DNA of 64,000 nucleotides from Sepioteuthis lessoniana (Eukaryota; Mollusca; Cephalopoda; Myopsida; Loliginidae). How positions within the stretch are numbered: position 1 is the stretch's first letter; each line of letters opens with the position of its first letter. A program made the translations under genes and the position numbers. Below the pieces are notes generated by a model. That model was not told the origin of the DNA. It saw only the letters and a program-made list of their open reading frames with translations, and did no database searches. Shown here piece by piece: positions 1 to 11,880 of this stretch. The stretch covers positions 63,578,807 through 63,642,806 of the forward strand of contig OY757911.1 of NCBI GenBank assembly GCA_963585895.1, in the 5' to 3' direction.

Positions 1-612
1 CACATGTATTGTCTTGTCTGTGTTGACATGGAGACCTATACCACCTGCAGCTCATTCCAGATTATGTCATAAGGATTCAGCTTTGACGGGGGTATTTGCT
101 TGAAGCGCTATGTCATCGGTGTAGTCCACGTCCATAATTGTTTGTACGAGGTATCTTCTGCTTCTTTCCTTTGCCAGCTTGAAACTGTTTTCTTTCATTA
201 AATCTATAGACATTCTAAGCATGTAGTCTCAGCAGATAATAAACAGGTATGAGGCTAATGTGTCTCCTTGCAGCACACCTGCTACAATGTCGAAGTGGTC
301 TGTGTCTCCATTCAGTGAGCGGACTTTTACTTCCATTTTTATAGAGCATCATTATGGCTGCAACAGTTTCTTTGGGGAGACCGTAGGTGAGAAGTATTTG
401 CTCCATCTTCCCTCTGGAATCAAATGCCTTGGAGAAGTTGACAAATAACATTATTGCCTCAAGGTTTTTTGTACATACACATTCTAGAGTTTGACGGATA
501 GTCAAAATTTGTGATGTTGTGGATCGATTTGTCCGAAAGCCATTTTGGTTCTTAAGTATTTTCTCAATTTTCGGTTCTATGCAGTTATGTAATTTACCTT
601 GATATAAATAAG
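1..612 (-). mobile_element. LINE-A (RTE-like) reverse-transcriptase fragment
   Basis: Minus-strand translation gives the palm of a non-LTR reverse transcriptase: NQNGFRTNRSTTSQIL, then FVNFSKAFDS (RT motif A) at about 440-460, and further left a motif C reading YTDD near 108-131. It is the same family as the copies at 7.5, 21.3 and 54.6 kb. In motif A the catalytic aspartate is Asn (VNF where the 54.9-kb copy has VDF), and motif C has T for A, so this copy cannot encode an active enzyme. Frameshifts occur around the KAFDS/RGKMEQ junction. Homology ends near 612, consistent with 5' truncation; the 3' part runs off the left edge of the window. Assignment to the RTE/Proto2-like group rests on recognised protein motifs and the ATG-repeat 3' tail seen in another copy. 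Confidence 0.85.
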
Positions 613-3283
613 CCAACTTGCATTTCTTAAACTATTTTCAGATTTTCTCTTTTGTTTTGATGTGAGTCAAAGCAGAGAAGAATCACAAATAAGTTGTTGA
701 GAACTGAAGCAAAATTAACAAGTCTTTTCTGGCTCTTATTAAATATTGTATTTCTATCCAAAAGCCATCAACATCCATTTCTGAATATCCGAGTCTTAAT
801 CATCAATCATTCCTCACTTAAAAAATGTCTTGTTTCTACCTGAGATAATTCACATACCTCTTATCTTATGAATAGCTTAATAACCTGGTTTTATTTCTCA
901 ATGAACAAATCCAGAAAATAGTTATCAGTTTTTCTTAAATTCTAAATGACCAAAAATAAATTCTTTCAAATAGGAACATTTGCTGGAGGCACTTTTTTTT
1001 TTTTTTTTTTTTTGCAAAGATGTTGAATTTTTATTTCTCACTTCATTCAACTAAAACTTTCTTTTCTTTAAAAGCAAGATTATTAATGACTTAAAACATT
1101 TTTTTTTTCTTTTCTTTCCCAGCATATCAGAATTTAATTTTTTGAACACTATCATTCATCATCTGGCATTACACAGAAATTTGTGTTGTGTGAATATTTT
1201 GTACATTTTGTCTTTGAATTCATTAATACAATAAAATACAGACCACTCAACAGCCAATGAACTTGAGTATGGAAATAGAGCAGAACCCATTTCATAATAT
1301 ATTCTTAAAACACTTGATTTAAGAGGCCTACTTTTGATAAAATTTATCATCTTAACATCATTCATAGAAATGTAAAATTCTTGAACTTGTATTTTTTAAA
1401 CTAAAGTCTAGAGATGTAAACAGAAAATAAAAGAACAATGTACAGATGTTATTTAGCTACTTTTCATGTGCCACAAAACCATTCATTTTGCCAGATCTAT
1501 CTATACAGATACTAACACAATTTTCCCAAGGGAAGTTTACAGAAATCATTTAATCATTCTGAACATTAAAAATATCTTCACTAATAGTTCCTGGAATTTC
1601 TTTGTAACATTAAAACTGTTTTATAATCTATATCTTCTATATAAATCCCAGCAAGTTTACTGTTCCACTATTACCACATGATTCATCAATCTGTATATTG
1701 TACAATGAGTCATTTATGACATTTTCATATTACTCTCAGTATCTTCAAATAAATCTATAATATACTTGGCCATGTTATAAGGTAACAAAATTTTATTAAT
1801 TTCATTTGTATATTCTGAGCCAAATATTGTTCTTATATAATTACTTTGCAATCAAGAAGAATTAAAAATTCATTTCATTTCTTTTACAATAAGTTCAGTA
1901 ATTATATAACTGCTTTCTTGTAGTTTGGACATTTTTATGAAAGTTTTGTTGTTTTTATTAGATATTAAAAAAACTTTAGAGTTCTAATCAACAGATTTAT
2001 CATTGAGATTATCTTGTAGAAAAAAGTCTGAAACCTATAAAGGACCATACTTTTATTTGATAATTTCTCATCACATAATGCACTTTGGACTCAAGTTTAT
2101 TTTCATCACACCAAGTAAAATTTGTAGCTAAATAAATTTCAGTATATAATTTTCTTTTTTATTATCTAGACCAAATACATTTGACTTGTTCTATTTGATT
2201 CATTCAAATTTCTTATAACTACTCTTGATAAGAAATTTATCTATTAGAATTTTCTTCATAAATATTTCCTTGTGAATGGACTGACAGGAATGGCACTTAC
2301 TCTTGTGTAAGGTCCACAGCAAGCAATATGACTACTACAATCAATATTCAAGTTGAATTAAATAAAGCCTTTCATTTATGAATGAAGTTGTAGTAAGAAC
2401 TCATAGTGGAAAGGTAAGGGTCAAATAAAGAATACATCAAATGAAAACAAACATGAAGTATTTTGGGGTAAACAAAAAAGAATTCTTTAAGCAACTTACA
2501 GATGATGTTTAATTCATGTAGTATGCAAGAGTGTAGTAAATATACATTTCGGGTGGTTTGTTAAGTGAGAGGAAAAACATCACAAATGTAAAACAAACAG
2601 AAATATTAAGATTAATATTTCTGTGGTTATGAAAGTAACAAAAATATTAAGGCCATCAAGTGAAAAGAGAGAAAAAAAAAATGTCTTTTCATCAACCTCT
2701 CCTCTCACTGTTTTTCACTAAAAATCTTCTAATGAAAAACTGCTATGCTAAGTGAGTTATCAAATTTATCATATCGTTTTTTGTTTTCGGATTTGGGGGG
2801 GGGGTAAATCTCTCAACACCCCTAACTACTGTCTGCAACCCCCTCACCACTGAAAAACACTAAAAGATTGTTTTTTTTAACTACTTTAATAATAACCAGT
2901 AAACATTTACATTTTTGCTTTATACTAAAACATCTAGAAAGAATCTGAAATACATCATTATATTCTTTTATATTAACCAAGTTTTAAAACCAAAAAAAAT
3001 AATTGAATGAGAAAAAACAAAAATACAATATTTGGAAAACAATATTTAACAAATGAAACTTTGCTGCATTATCAAGTTTATATTCAAAACATTGAAAATT
3101 ATTTTGATCTTAAATGATATCAAAATTATTCTTCCATTTATGTTCTAATTCGTTTGCACATCTAAAATCTATTAAATAGACACTTACCTATTTTTTTATG
3201 ATTTAAAACTCAGACTATCTTAAAGACTAATTAACTGGTTCATAAATTTGGTTTTGATAAAATTTAATATATATAATTAATCA
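613..3283. other. AT-rich non-coding DNA
   Basis: No credible exon or repeat was recognised. A T-run lies at about 992-1013 and a G-run at 2797-2806. Stretches near 1120-1380 resemble generic UTR/intron composition but have no supporting ORF. If the minus-strand gene starting at 36280 is real, this could be its intron or 3' region. Confidence 0.5.
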
Positions 3284-3545
3284 GACCATAGCCTGATGAG
3301 TAGAAGGTTCACAAATGGCCCGGGAGACCAGGATTTAATCCCTGGTCGAATCATACCAAAGACTAAAAAAAAATGGTACTTGATGCTACCTTGCTTAACA
3401 CTCAGCATTATAAAGGTAAGGATCAAGGGCAAAGTGGAACAATCCAGGGAATAGAGTAGTGCCCTCCCCTACACCTCTGTGTAGTAGCTATTGAAAAGGG
3501 CACCTTTGGGTCACCCTCGACTAAGGTCGCCAAATTTACTTACTA
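3284..3545 (+). mobile_element. SINE1, tRNA-derived, plus-strand copy
   Basis: The head starts ATAGCCTGATGAG (Pol III A-box-like) and continues to GGATTTAATCC (B-box-like, degenerate from GGTTCAATCC). The body that follows is shared with five other copies in the window, and the end reads CTCGACTAAGGTCGCCAA. This is the only one of the six copies on the plus strand. It is diverged, so it is an old, inactive copy. Confidence 0.85.
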
Positions 3546-4171
3546 TATATGAGCAAATTGCAGAGTACCTACACAATCAGTGTTTAAGGAGACACAAATT
3601 AGATAACTCAAAAATCACATTTTATCAGTGAACCATTTGAACAATCAAAAGTTATGTATTGAAATCAATGTGAATTTTTCATACTTAGCAAATGAATTTG
3701 CTCATTAGGAATTTTTTTTCATGAAAAACTGAAGAATTAAGCAAAGATTGTAATTTTCTTAACATGAAAAATATATAAAATTGAACATATTTTTACAAAT
3801 GTTTTTTTTTATAACATATAATAATTCAGTTTCAAGTCACAGCTGAAGACATTATTTACTTGTAATAAAATATCTTTATGTCACCATTCCTTCTTCAGTT
3901 AAAGCTCAAAGAGCAGATGCCTGTATTAAACATGATAAATGTTTCAATGTGTATTAACAGTTGTGATTAAAATGGTTGGTTTTATGTCTTATCAACTCTT
4001 GTTGGGTTTAATACTGAAATCAACTTTATATTTCTTTTGTAAGAATATAGTCCCAAAGTAACTAATGATGATAAATTGTAAACACACCTTCAAGAAATTA
4101 TTTATAATAACTTAGCATGTGGTTTCAAGCATTCCTATCTAAAACTAATAATTTTCAAATATATCTATTTG
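3546..4171. other. AT-rich non-coding DNA
   Basis: No gene or repeat family was recognised apart from short homopolymer runs. Confidence 0.4.
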
Positions 4172-4290
4172 AGCCATAGATGGGATCCTAAAGGGTACCA
4201 CCACTCCAGGTCAGAGTGGACCTGGGAGTAATGGTAATGAAGGGGTAACTCCAAAGATCCAAAACTAACCTCACCCCCAAATGTGTTATA
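4172..4290 (+). mobile_element. SINE2 body fragment
   Basis: The segment starting GAGCCATAGATGGGATCC and continuing through CAGAGTGGACCTGGGAG matches the central body of the SINE2 family seen at 14.0, 14.4, 49.7 and 62.1 kb. Both ends are missing, so it is a truncated relic. Confidence 0.7.
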
Positions 4291-5142
4291 ACCAGCAAAG
4301 CCTTATTTCCTCTGCAGGGGATGTGGTCTCTATATTCCAAACTCTGCAAACAGGGCAAATGAATATTTTAAAATAACCTTAATTTCATAGGAGATCTATA
4401 AAATGGCTGCATGTAGAGGAGAAATTAAATCTAACTTCACTATTCATTCTAACTGGAAAATTATAGTGAAACTTGTGGTGTGAGAGATCATAGAAAAACA
4501 CTTTCCATTTTGGTAAATCAAATGAATGCAAGGCTATCCTTTTTTTAGCATTAACAGGGATTGTCTTGAAATTAAAAGACCATCATTTTCTATGATGATG
4601 ATGCATGCCATCAATAGAGTAAAAATCATGTTGTAAAAGTTGAAGATTTTATTGTCCTTACAGAATAACATTCACACACCCCAATGAGCTATAACTAGTT
4701 ACAGATGATTTCTTCAATCAAGATCACACTGAAAAAGGCACCAATGAATTTTTTTTTAAATTGAAAAATCTGTTAAGAAAGGAATTGCTGCTAAAAGTGA
4801 AAGATCAAGTGGAAATATTTTTTTAGATCAATCAAAAATTTCATATACAATATGATACATATAGAAATATAACAATATTTAAGCAGAACTTTAGAGTGAA
4901 ATTTTGCAATAGTTTATAAACATTTGTTTTAACTAGAATGTTTTTACAATTAACAAATCACTTTCATTTAAGACATCTTAAGATAATCTCATTTAAACTT
5001 AAAATACTTATTTAAAGCCAAAATTTCACCATATTAATATTGTTATTTGTCAAAAAGCTTAAACAGTGCCATTTAACACAATTGTCTTTTTATTCTCTAA
5101 TCATGACAACTGATTTATTTCACCAGAAAGCTTTAAAACTAG

Positions 5143-5143
<1 letters not shown>

Positions 5144-5192
<49 letters not shown>
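5144..5192 (+). repeat. Poly(A) tract
   Basis: Almost uninterrupted A-run followed by AAGAAAAAGAAG. It could be the tail of an old retroposed copy, but no element was recognised immediately upstream. Confidence 0.8.
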
Positions 5193-5194
<2 letters not shown>

Positions 5195-6072
5195 AAAAGA
5201 AGAGGTTTAAAAATAAATACCTATCTGAAGTACTCATCCACAGCAGGTAAGGGATGAAAACTAGGTCAAAGCTGGGGGGGAGTCAAAACTCACAAATTAA
5301 CATCCCCATAATACCAATGAGATTTACCAATTATATTTTCACATTATCTGATAAAGTTGACATTGTTCTATGAATAATTTCAGAATTTTGGGTATTTTTA
5401 AAATCAAGTAAGAAATTTGATGTATGTATGTTTGCATTTTTGTATAAATTTTATGAAATTAAAAAATTAAAGCAATCATTAAAACCCCCACTTCCAATAC
5501 TGCTGTAGTATTTTAGTGAAATTGAGAGAGAGTATATTCTAACCATCATTAAAGTATCCGAAAATAATTCTTCAATTTGAAACATTCAAAACAGAATATA
5601 ACTTAATTTTAGTCATCAAAATACTGATAAAGTTATTTTCTCAAGTACAAAAGATAAGATATAGTTCAAATGCTTTTATTGAATGTCTTATTTAAAAGAA
5701 ACATTTGACAAAATGAGAACTTTGAAAGCTATGTTAACCAACAAGTTAAGGATATGATATTCATTAAAAAAAAAAAAAAGCTTATATGTCAAAGAAAAAA
5801 AAAAGAATTAATTTTTCTTAAAATAAGCACTAAAACAAAAATCAAAAATATAAGAGTAAAATATGCTAACAAAAAGGGCTTGAAGAATGTAATTAGCAAC
5901 ATTGTTCTTAAAGCCAGAAATATCAATATAATCAATTTTCATTTTAGAGGCTGTGAAATAAATAAAATGAATTCTTGAAACTATAAAAACCAATTTAAAA
6001 AAAAAAAAAGACTTCAAATGCAGCTCAGTTATAGCCAACTTGAGGGGGAAAAAAAAAAAAAAAAAAGATTAT

Positions 6073-6135
6073 TTGTAATAATACTGCAGAATTATGAATG
6101 ACCATGTTATACATAATTCTGCATTATTACTACAA
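6073..6135. other. Near-perfect 24-bp stem, 15-nt loop hairpin (miRNA-like)
   Basis: The left arm at 6073-6096 and the reverse complement of 6112-6135 agree at 22 of 24 positions, with a 15-nt loop at 6097-6111. The two mismatches (A-C and C-T) lie in the outer half of the stem. Size and shape fit a metazoan pre-miRNA. If processed from the plus strand, a 5p product starting TAATACTGCAG at 6079 would carry the seed AATACTG, the same heptamer as the miR-8/200 seed, but the rest does not match that family. It could also be a short palindromic MITE remnant. No expression evidence is visible. Confidence 0.45.
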
Positions 6136-7540
6136 GTGACTACATCTCAGATAAACATCAAAATATTTTTCTCTTGATTTACTGAATGCATATGCTGAAA
6201 TTCAATATTGATCGATATGATTTTAATAGAACAATTCTTGTTTTGGAGGGCTTGTATTTTGCACTCAATTTTAAAACATCATACAAGAAAAAAAAATTAT
6301 CAAAAACTTTCCTAAACTCGTCTTTGATGGCTATTAAGCTTAATGTCAAATCACATCCTATTTATAGAATTTATAAATAAATATAGAATACTAAGACCTC
6401 TCTACTTAACATTCAATATTTATTTCACTTGAGAAATTAAAATGATCAGGGTGAGCATGAACACAGAACATGTGCCATTTCTGCTGTGTTACAATAACAT
6501 ACAAAAATTGGATGATTAAAATATAGATCCATTAACTGCATAGAAGAGTGACTTTCTGATTTGATTATTTTAATAAAATGTCATTGTACTGACAAAATGC
6601 AATACATGATCTGTAAAATGATATTCCTTTAAATTGAAGGGAAAATGATCTTAATAAAAAGATAAAAATCAATAAAAAATATTTTGATGGGGAAATTTCT
6701 TTGCCATTTACACACATTTTTAAATATCAGTAAAGCTATAAAAAGTCTAATTTAAAAACTTTTTTATGCAGTAATATACAAGGTCACCTTGTATGAGTAA
6801 GTAAGCGAGACAAGATGAAAATGTGTCAAATCCAAATGAGTAAATACTACATCCTGTATCCTCATCAGAAGAGGAGGAGAACCAATGACAATGAAATTTA
6901 GATCGGATTCCTCAATGGAAAGTATGATTTCCTCTCATGAAGTGTAGGTCAGCAACAGCTATTATCCAATCACTATCAGGTTTTCTTTTATTAAAAAAAA
7001 CACACAACTTATGAGGTTAACAGGTCAAAGATAATGCGATGGTGAAAAATTATTTTACAATTTCTCATAGTAATGTGTACAAGTTGATAGCAACTGAAAG
7101 ATTTTTAGTATTTTTTAATTTTTATAAAAAACTTAAACTGAAGAGACCAACAATTTTATTCACTATAACTTGGAATATGAAAAAGAAATATAACAGCAAC
7201 TTTTTTTTATATATCAAATCATACACAAATCAAATAGTATACAATCATTTTAAAACAAAATTGTTTAATAACCTAAAATATTTTAAATGAATAAAATATT
7301 AAATATATTCTGAATTAAGAGATATTAAACTTGAATAGAAATGTTTTTCCATAATTCTTGCTTAATAACAAATAATTTTCACTATCATAAATTACTTTGC
7401 AATATAGCAGTTATAAAATGAGGTTATTTTTTTCTGATGAGCAAAAATGTCTTTAAAAAAAACTAAATACTCCAAGTATTCATACTGTAGATGTGTACTC
7501 ACTATCATTTAAAATTACATATATCTCTACTTAGCAAAAT

Positions 7541-8115
7541 GATCATCATGTCGCGCTGGTAGCATGGATATCCCTAACCCTCTCTCGCCACTCCTCCCTA
7601 TCGTTCATCGCCCTAGGTAGGTCTTCAGGACAGCATCCTGTATCCTCACAGAGCTGCTGAATGTATGTTCGTGCTGGTCGTCCTGCTTTTATACGGCCAT
7701 GTGTGGGGGTCCATAAGAGTACATCTCTTATGAGTTCGTCCCTGCTTCTCCAGCAGTGTCCTGCATGTCTGGTTCGTCTAACTTGAATAGTTTTCGTGAT
7801 TGGAGGCAGGTAGCCGTACAGTTGGTGTCTTGTGGGGTGTTGCCGCCAGGACTTGTTCAAGATTGCATGCAGCATTCTTGTGTAATTGCCGTCTAGCTTC
7901 TTCTCCAGCCATTTTGTGAGCATTCATGTAGTGCACCCATATAGCAGTATCGATGTGACCGCTGCCTGGAAGAAACTGCGTTTCATTTTATCAGTTAGGT
8001 CTGATTTCCATATAATCGATAGCCTATTGATAGCTGTCCATGCTTTTGTTAACCTCGTTTTGATGTCCTTTTCGGTTGATTCGACGCTGCACAACATGAA
8101 ATTTACTTGCACTCA
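7541..8115 (-). mobile_element. LINE-A 3' end (RT C-terminal region), 5'-truncated
   Basis: Minus-strand reading gives two adjoining frames. The first (8112-7924) contains AWTAINRLSIIWKSDLTDK and ILLYGCTT; the second (7923-7546) contains LEKKLDGNYTRMLHAIL, HAGHCWRSRDELIRDVLLW and ends near NDREEWRERVRDI. These are the thumb/C-terminal parts of the non-LTR RT. Between them the frame is broken by one small frameshift around 7923. The element's 3' terminus (minus strand) ends in a short ATGATGATC tail at about 7541-7552 and not in poly(A), a trait of RTE-type LINEs. Upstream sequence is absent, which is typical 5' truncation. Confidence 0.9.
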
Positions 8116-8268
8116 AAGTTAGCCTTTAACAGCCACCATTAAGTTCAATGTACATTCACATCCAATTTATAAACATTTTAATGCTATTGAGCTAACAAAA
8201 ATCTTGACACACTGAGCCATTTTTTCAGTGTTACAGTAACATACATGCAAAAAGTTTAATTCATACAT

Positions 8269-8518
8269 TGGCAACTGTAGTCGAGAGCAACCCGAAGGCT
8301 CCCTTTTCAACAGCTGCTACACAGGGGTATAGGGGAGGGCACTACTCCTTTCCCTGGATTGCTTCACTTTACCCTTGAAATGTACCTTATATTGCTGAAT
8401 GTTAAGCAGAGGTGTCAAGTACCATTTATAAAGTCTTAGGTATGATGTGACCTGGGATTGAACCCTGGTCTCCTGGACCATTGGCAAACGCTACCCACTA
8501 GGTTAATGAGCCGGTTAT
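8269..8518 (-). mobile_element. SINE1, tRNA-derived, minus-strand copy
   Basis: On the minus strand the A-box region reads TAACCTAGTGGGTAG and the B-box GGGTTCAATCCC, well preserved, within a tRNA-like head. The shared body follows, and the 3' end reads CTCGACTACAGTTGCCAA. Better preserved than the copy at 3.3 kb. Confidence 0.9.
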
Positions 8519-9092
8519 GCGTGGAAAAAAAAAATAATAGTCACTATTTTGTAACTGTTTATCTTTCTTATAGCAAAACCAGTCCTTTAAATAGACAAAC
8601 TTAAAACTGTTTACATTATTTATTCAACTACATCTGGAAGTATATCATTTACATTTTAAACTAATCTAGTTTTAAAAAACTTATAAAAAAAAGTATTAAG
8701 AAAAAAAACCCTCTCTCCTGAGTTTCAATATCAGACATATTTGGAGTAATTTTCTACTCCAAAATTTTTACTGCTTTAAAACATTCGATCAAAAACTTGA
8801 TACATACATTTTAGACATGCAACTATAAAGTAAAAGAAAAAAAAAATTTTTTTTTTTTTTTTTACTTTAGCCTTAAACTAAGACTGAATTTGGTTCTAAA
8901 ATCTTAGATTAAAATTACCTCTAAGGAAGCCGCTTTAAATGAACTTGAAATTCAAATGAGTTACAGTTTATGAAAATTTAAGTGGTTATCAATGCATGTA
9001 ATTTCTTTAAACAATTCAGATTCACTCTAGACTTACATTATCAATGAAAAATCAGTAATAAAATATTTTTTAAAGTTACAAATGCATATAGA
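8519..9092. other. AT-rich non-coding DNA
   Basis: Contains an abutting A9/T17 palindromic homopolymer run at about 8836-8862. No gene or element was recognised. Confidence 0.4.
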
Positions 9093-9311
9093 AGTATATA
9101 GTCCAGGTTAAAAGCATGGTAAGAGTAACTCAAAAGCCAAAATTTTTTAAACCTAATTTTTCCAAATCAGGTATCATTAGGGAATGAGAAATGCTTTGGC
9201 CTGTTTACCAGAATTTTTCTCATGCCCCAATGATACTTGTATTAAAAATAAGGTCCAAAATAATTTGGGCTTTAGGTTACTCTTATTGCACTTTTAACCT
9301 GGACTCATATT
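9093..9311. mobile_element. Foldback (palindromic MITE-like) element
   Basis: The left arm begins near GTATATAGTCCAGGTTAAAA and its inverted counterpart ends near CTTTTAACCTGGACTCATAT. Matching blocks continue inward (AAGAGTAAC, AAGCC, AGGTATCATTAGGG, ATGAGAAA) to a centre near TTTGGCCTGTTTACC at about 9195-9210. The whole ~220 bp is one imperfect palindrome with almost no unique loop. It has no coding capacity; an apparent 82-codon ORF across the right arm is incidental. Fits a foldback-type non-autonomous DNA transposon. Confidence 0.7.
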
Positions 9312-10439
9312 CAAAGTGGCTATTTTTCAGTGATGTACTTGCCATCTTAGAAACACTTATATCTCAGGCAAACCAAATATACTCGAAAACCTTTAAGAAT
9401 CAATATATTTATATAAAAAGAGAAAGAATTCCAACATAATAATCTAATGAACAGTTTCATAATATGTAACAAGCAGTTTGTATGGACAGATGAAAATTAT
9501 TAATTTTAAGAAGAAACTGGAAAATTCCTTGTATTTTCTTAAGAGAGATTATGGTTGCAAATTTCAAATAATATTTTCTGTTAAATGCAATGCTATCAAA
9601 ACAAGACTTAAGAAAACTAATACTTAATTTTCTTCTAGATTAAGCTATTTACTTCTATGATTGCCATACACCTTTAGCAGGCAAGGTATTTATTTAGAAA
9701 TCAAGATTTTCTTTCTATTTGAGAGTGGCAATCAGCCTTACAATCCATATCTACAGCATTATGTTCAATAGTTGTAATCAAATTATATAGATATATTGGA
9801 GTGTTGTGAAGAATTAATGTAAGAGGGTTTTACTTTTGCTTAGAGGAAGCTGAGAAAAGCTACTCACCCCAAAATATAGATTAAAACATAAATGTCATTA
9901 GTCTGGATCTTGTAAGTTATAATAAAAATACAGGGTGATTAAAAAGAAAAGAAAGAAAAATCAGAACCGATATTACAGAAATTATTTGTGGAAGATTACA
10001 AAAATGTGTTGACAGGAATGGTGAACAAGCGGAGACTTAAAAAAAAAAAAAAAAAAAAAACAGATAGAAATATTAACACTTTAATAAAACACCCTGTACT
10101 GAAAAATTGACAATGAGTGAGTGTACTTTTTTTTTTTTTTTTTTTTTTTTTTAAGAGAGTGCAGTGAACTATTTTCACTTACAGAAGCTTCTTTTAAAAA
10201 AAAAAAATAAATAAAAATAAAAAAAATGCCAACTACTTAAGCAAAATGACATTTCAAAATGATAAGGAAGGATCAGGTAAAGAAGATTGGAGAAATTAGG
10301 TGAAAAGATTTAACTTTTTCTTCAGGATTAATGATGTTTCCAATTAAGGTTAGAGAAAGAGAAAAAACATGCTATATTATCATAAACTAAATTTGATGAA
10401 TATGAAATTTAATGGAAAACAATACTGACCCTGTACCAA
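9312..10439. other. AT-rich non-coding DNA with A/T homopolymers
   Basis: Contains A-runs at about 10040-10060 and 10198-10207 and a T-run at about 10129-10152. No gene was recognised. Confidence 0.4.
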
Positions 10440-11880
10440 ATGAAATACATGTTTTTCTCTTCTATTTAAGAGACAGAAGAGAAAATAAGCAGTCAATACA
10501 TCAATGTATTAAGAAAACTGTCTGAGAATTACAATTTGGGGGACAAACTCAATGATCATTAAAGTGATAGGGATGAAATATTAAAAAGATTCAGCAGCAA
10601 CTACTTAGGAGAATGCATTGACATTAGACAAAGCTCTTAAAATATCAATGGTTGTGGAGGCTGCAGCAAATTTTTTTCTAAGGATATTCAAAGTACACAT
10701 AACATGGGAATAAATGAAACTGAAAACTCCACTTTTGCAATACCAGGGGAAAAGGAATTGTTGATATTGTGAAAGGAGTGACTATCTTGTGGATAAGTGC
10801 CCTTTCAAGAATAAAGAACATTTTGCATGTGGCTGTAAAGGCCACACTCATCAGAAGTACAGATGGAAGAAAACAATATGATGAAGAAGAGTAATCATCA
10901 AACAGCAATGAACAAGATGGAGGAAAATAATAAAAGCTGTTTAACTACACAAGATAAGTTAAGCCTAAACACTCTCATACACGACCTATACAGATGGAAT
11001 TAAGAATAAATAAAAAGAACATAATAATGGAAGTAAACACAGGAATGTTGGGTTTGGTGATGAGCTTTAAAGAATTCAAGGATTTGGATAAAATCAGGGA
11101 TTGGAAGGAGAATTCAGAAAAATAAAGATATACACAGATGAATTGGTCAAAGCCAGTAGGTGAAGTGGAAAAGAACTAAAAGATGGTATAATGAATTAGG
11201 TAGCAATATTGGCAGTGGAAGGCGATACTCCATAATTACTGGGCAGAAACTTGTTATGAAAAGTAAAATTAAATTGAAGAGCCATGTTTTCTTTAGTTAG
11301 AGAAGTAAACTTATTTTTAAAGGGGTTGTTGGGTGAATTTGAGTTCATATTCAGTGAAAAGTGAGGGTGTTTAAAGGACTCCAAGGTAAAATTGCCAGGT
11401 ATTAAGAGAGTGACACCATGATTTTGCAAGGCATAAAATGAAAAAAATTGAAAAAGAGCTTAACAGACAACAAAAACAAACATCCTTAAAAATGGATAGA
11501 CTATTCAAGATAGATGGTACCTATTGTGTTTGTATCCAAGGATTCTACAGGATCTATTAAGATATGCAGAGACTACAGACAGTCAATGCAGTAGCACCCT
11601 GTAATATATAATGGAGGACTTTTTTGTTACTTTGGAAGGGGGGGTGAGTAATCTAGCAAGTGTGACTTTGGTCATGTGTATCAACAACTTGAGTTGGATG
11701 AAGAAACAAGAAGTTACTTACAATTAATACACATGAATTCTATCAACCAACTCCCAGTTTGGTGTAGAGAGTGCACCAGGATTTTTCAAAAGGAGATGGA
11801 AAAGCAGATGAAGTACAAGAAGTTCCCATCTCCAGAAATATGACAGAAAAAAAAGATATGCATTTGGGTACCTTAAATTA
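10440..11880 (+). pseudogene. Ty3/gypsy retrotransposon relic: gag, protease and RT
   Basis: Reading across many stops and frameshifts on the plus strand, the order of a Ty3/gypsy polyprotein is visible. A gag segment (LRKLSENYNLGDKLNDH; LDKALKIS then VVEAAA) lies at about 10515-10665. A double zinc knuckle lies at 10759-10860; its first finger keeps C-x2-C-x4-[Y for H]-x4-C and its second has the first and last Cys replaced by His and Tyr. A protease site reads EVNTGM near 11030-11046, with Asn for the catalytic Asp of DTG. A linker with the sense of LLGRNLL lies near 11240, and RT motifs include HVYQQLELDEETRSYLQL at about 11673 and IFQKEME near 11780. It ends before the YLDD box. No LTRs were found. 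Long dead, and probably of the Mag/K02A2.6-like branch. Confidence 0.8.

Larger units (their letters stand above)
4291..7540. other. AT-rich non-coding DNA with poly(A) tracts
   Basis: Very AT-rich, with A-runs at about 5144-5192, 5765-5777, 5998-6010 and 6050-6066. Apparent ORFs here are lysine/asparagine-rich translations of AT-rich DNA and are not credible genes. A strong short hairpin at 6073-6135 is listed separately. A slightly more GC-rich patch at 6780-6960 has stops in all frames examined. Confidence 0.5.

Noticed and set aside
3288..3310. CTGATGAG in SINE1 as part of a hammerhead ribozyme core
   Set aside because: No matching GAAA box with paired stems follows; other copies read CCTAGTGGG here, the A-box of the tRNA-like head.
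6780..6960. Internal exon of the minus-strand gene in a GC-richer patch
   Set aside because: Stops in the minus frames examined and no convincing acceptor/donor pair.
5754..7290. Lys/Asn/Ile-rich frames at 5.75, 6.2 and 7.0 kb
   Set aside because: Expected by chance in very AT-rich DNA and low-complexity; overlapping frames on both strands.
9191..9439. 82-codon plus-strand ORF as a gene
   Set aside because: Half lies in the right arm of the foldback palindrome; no start context or homology.
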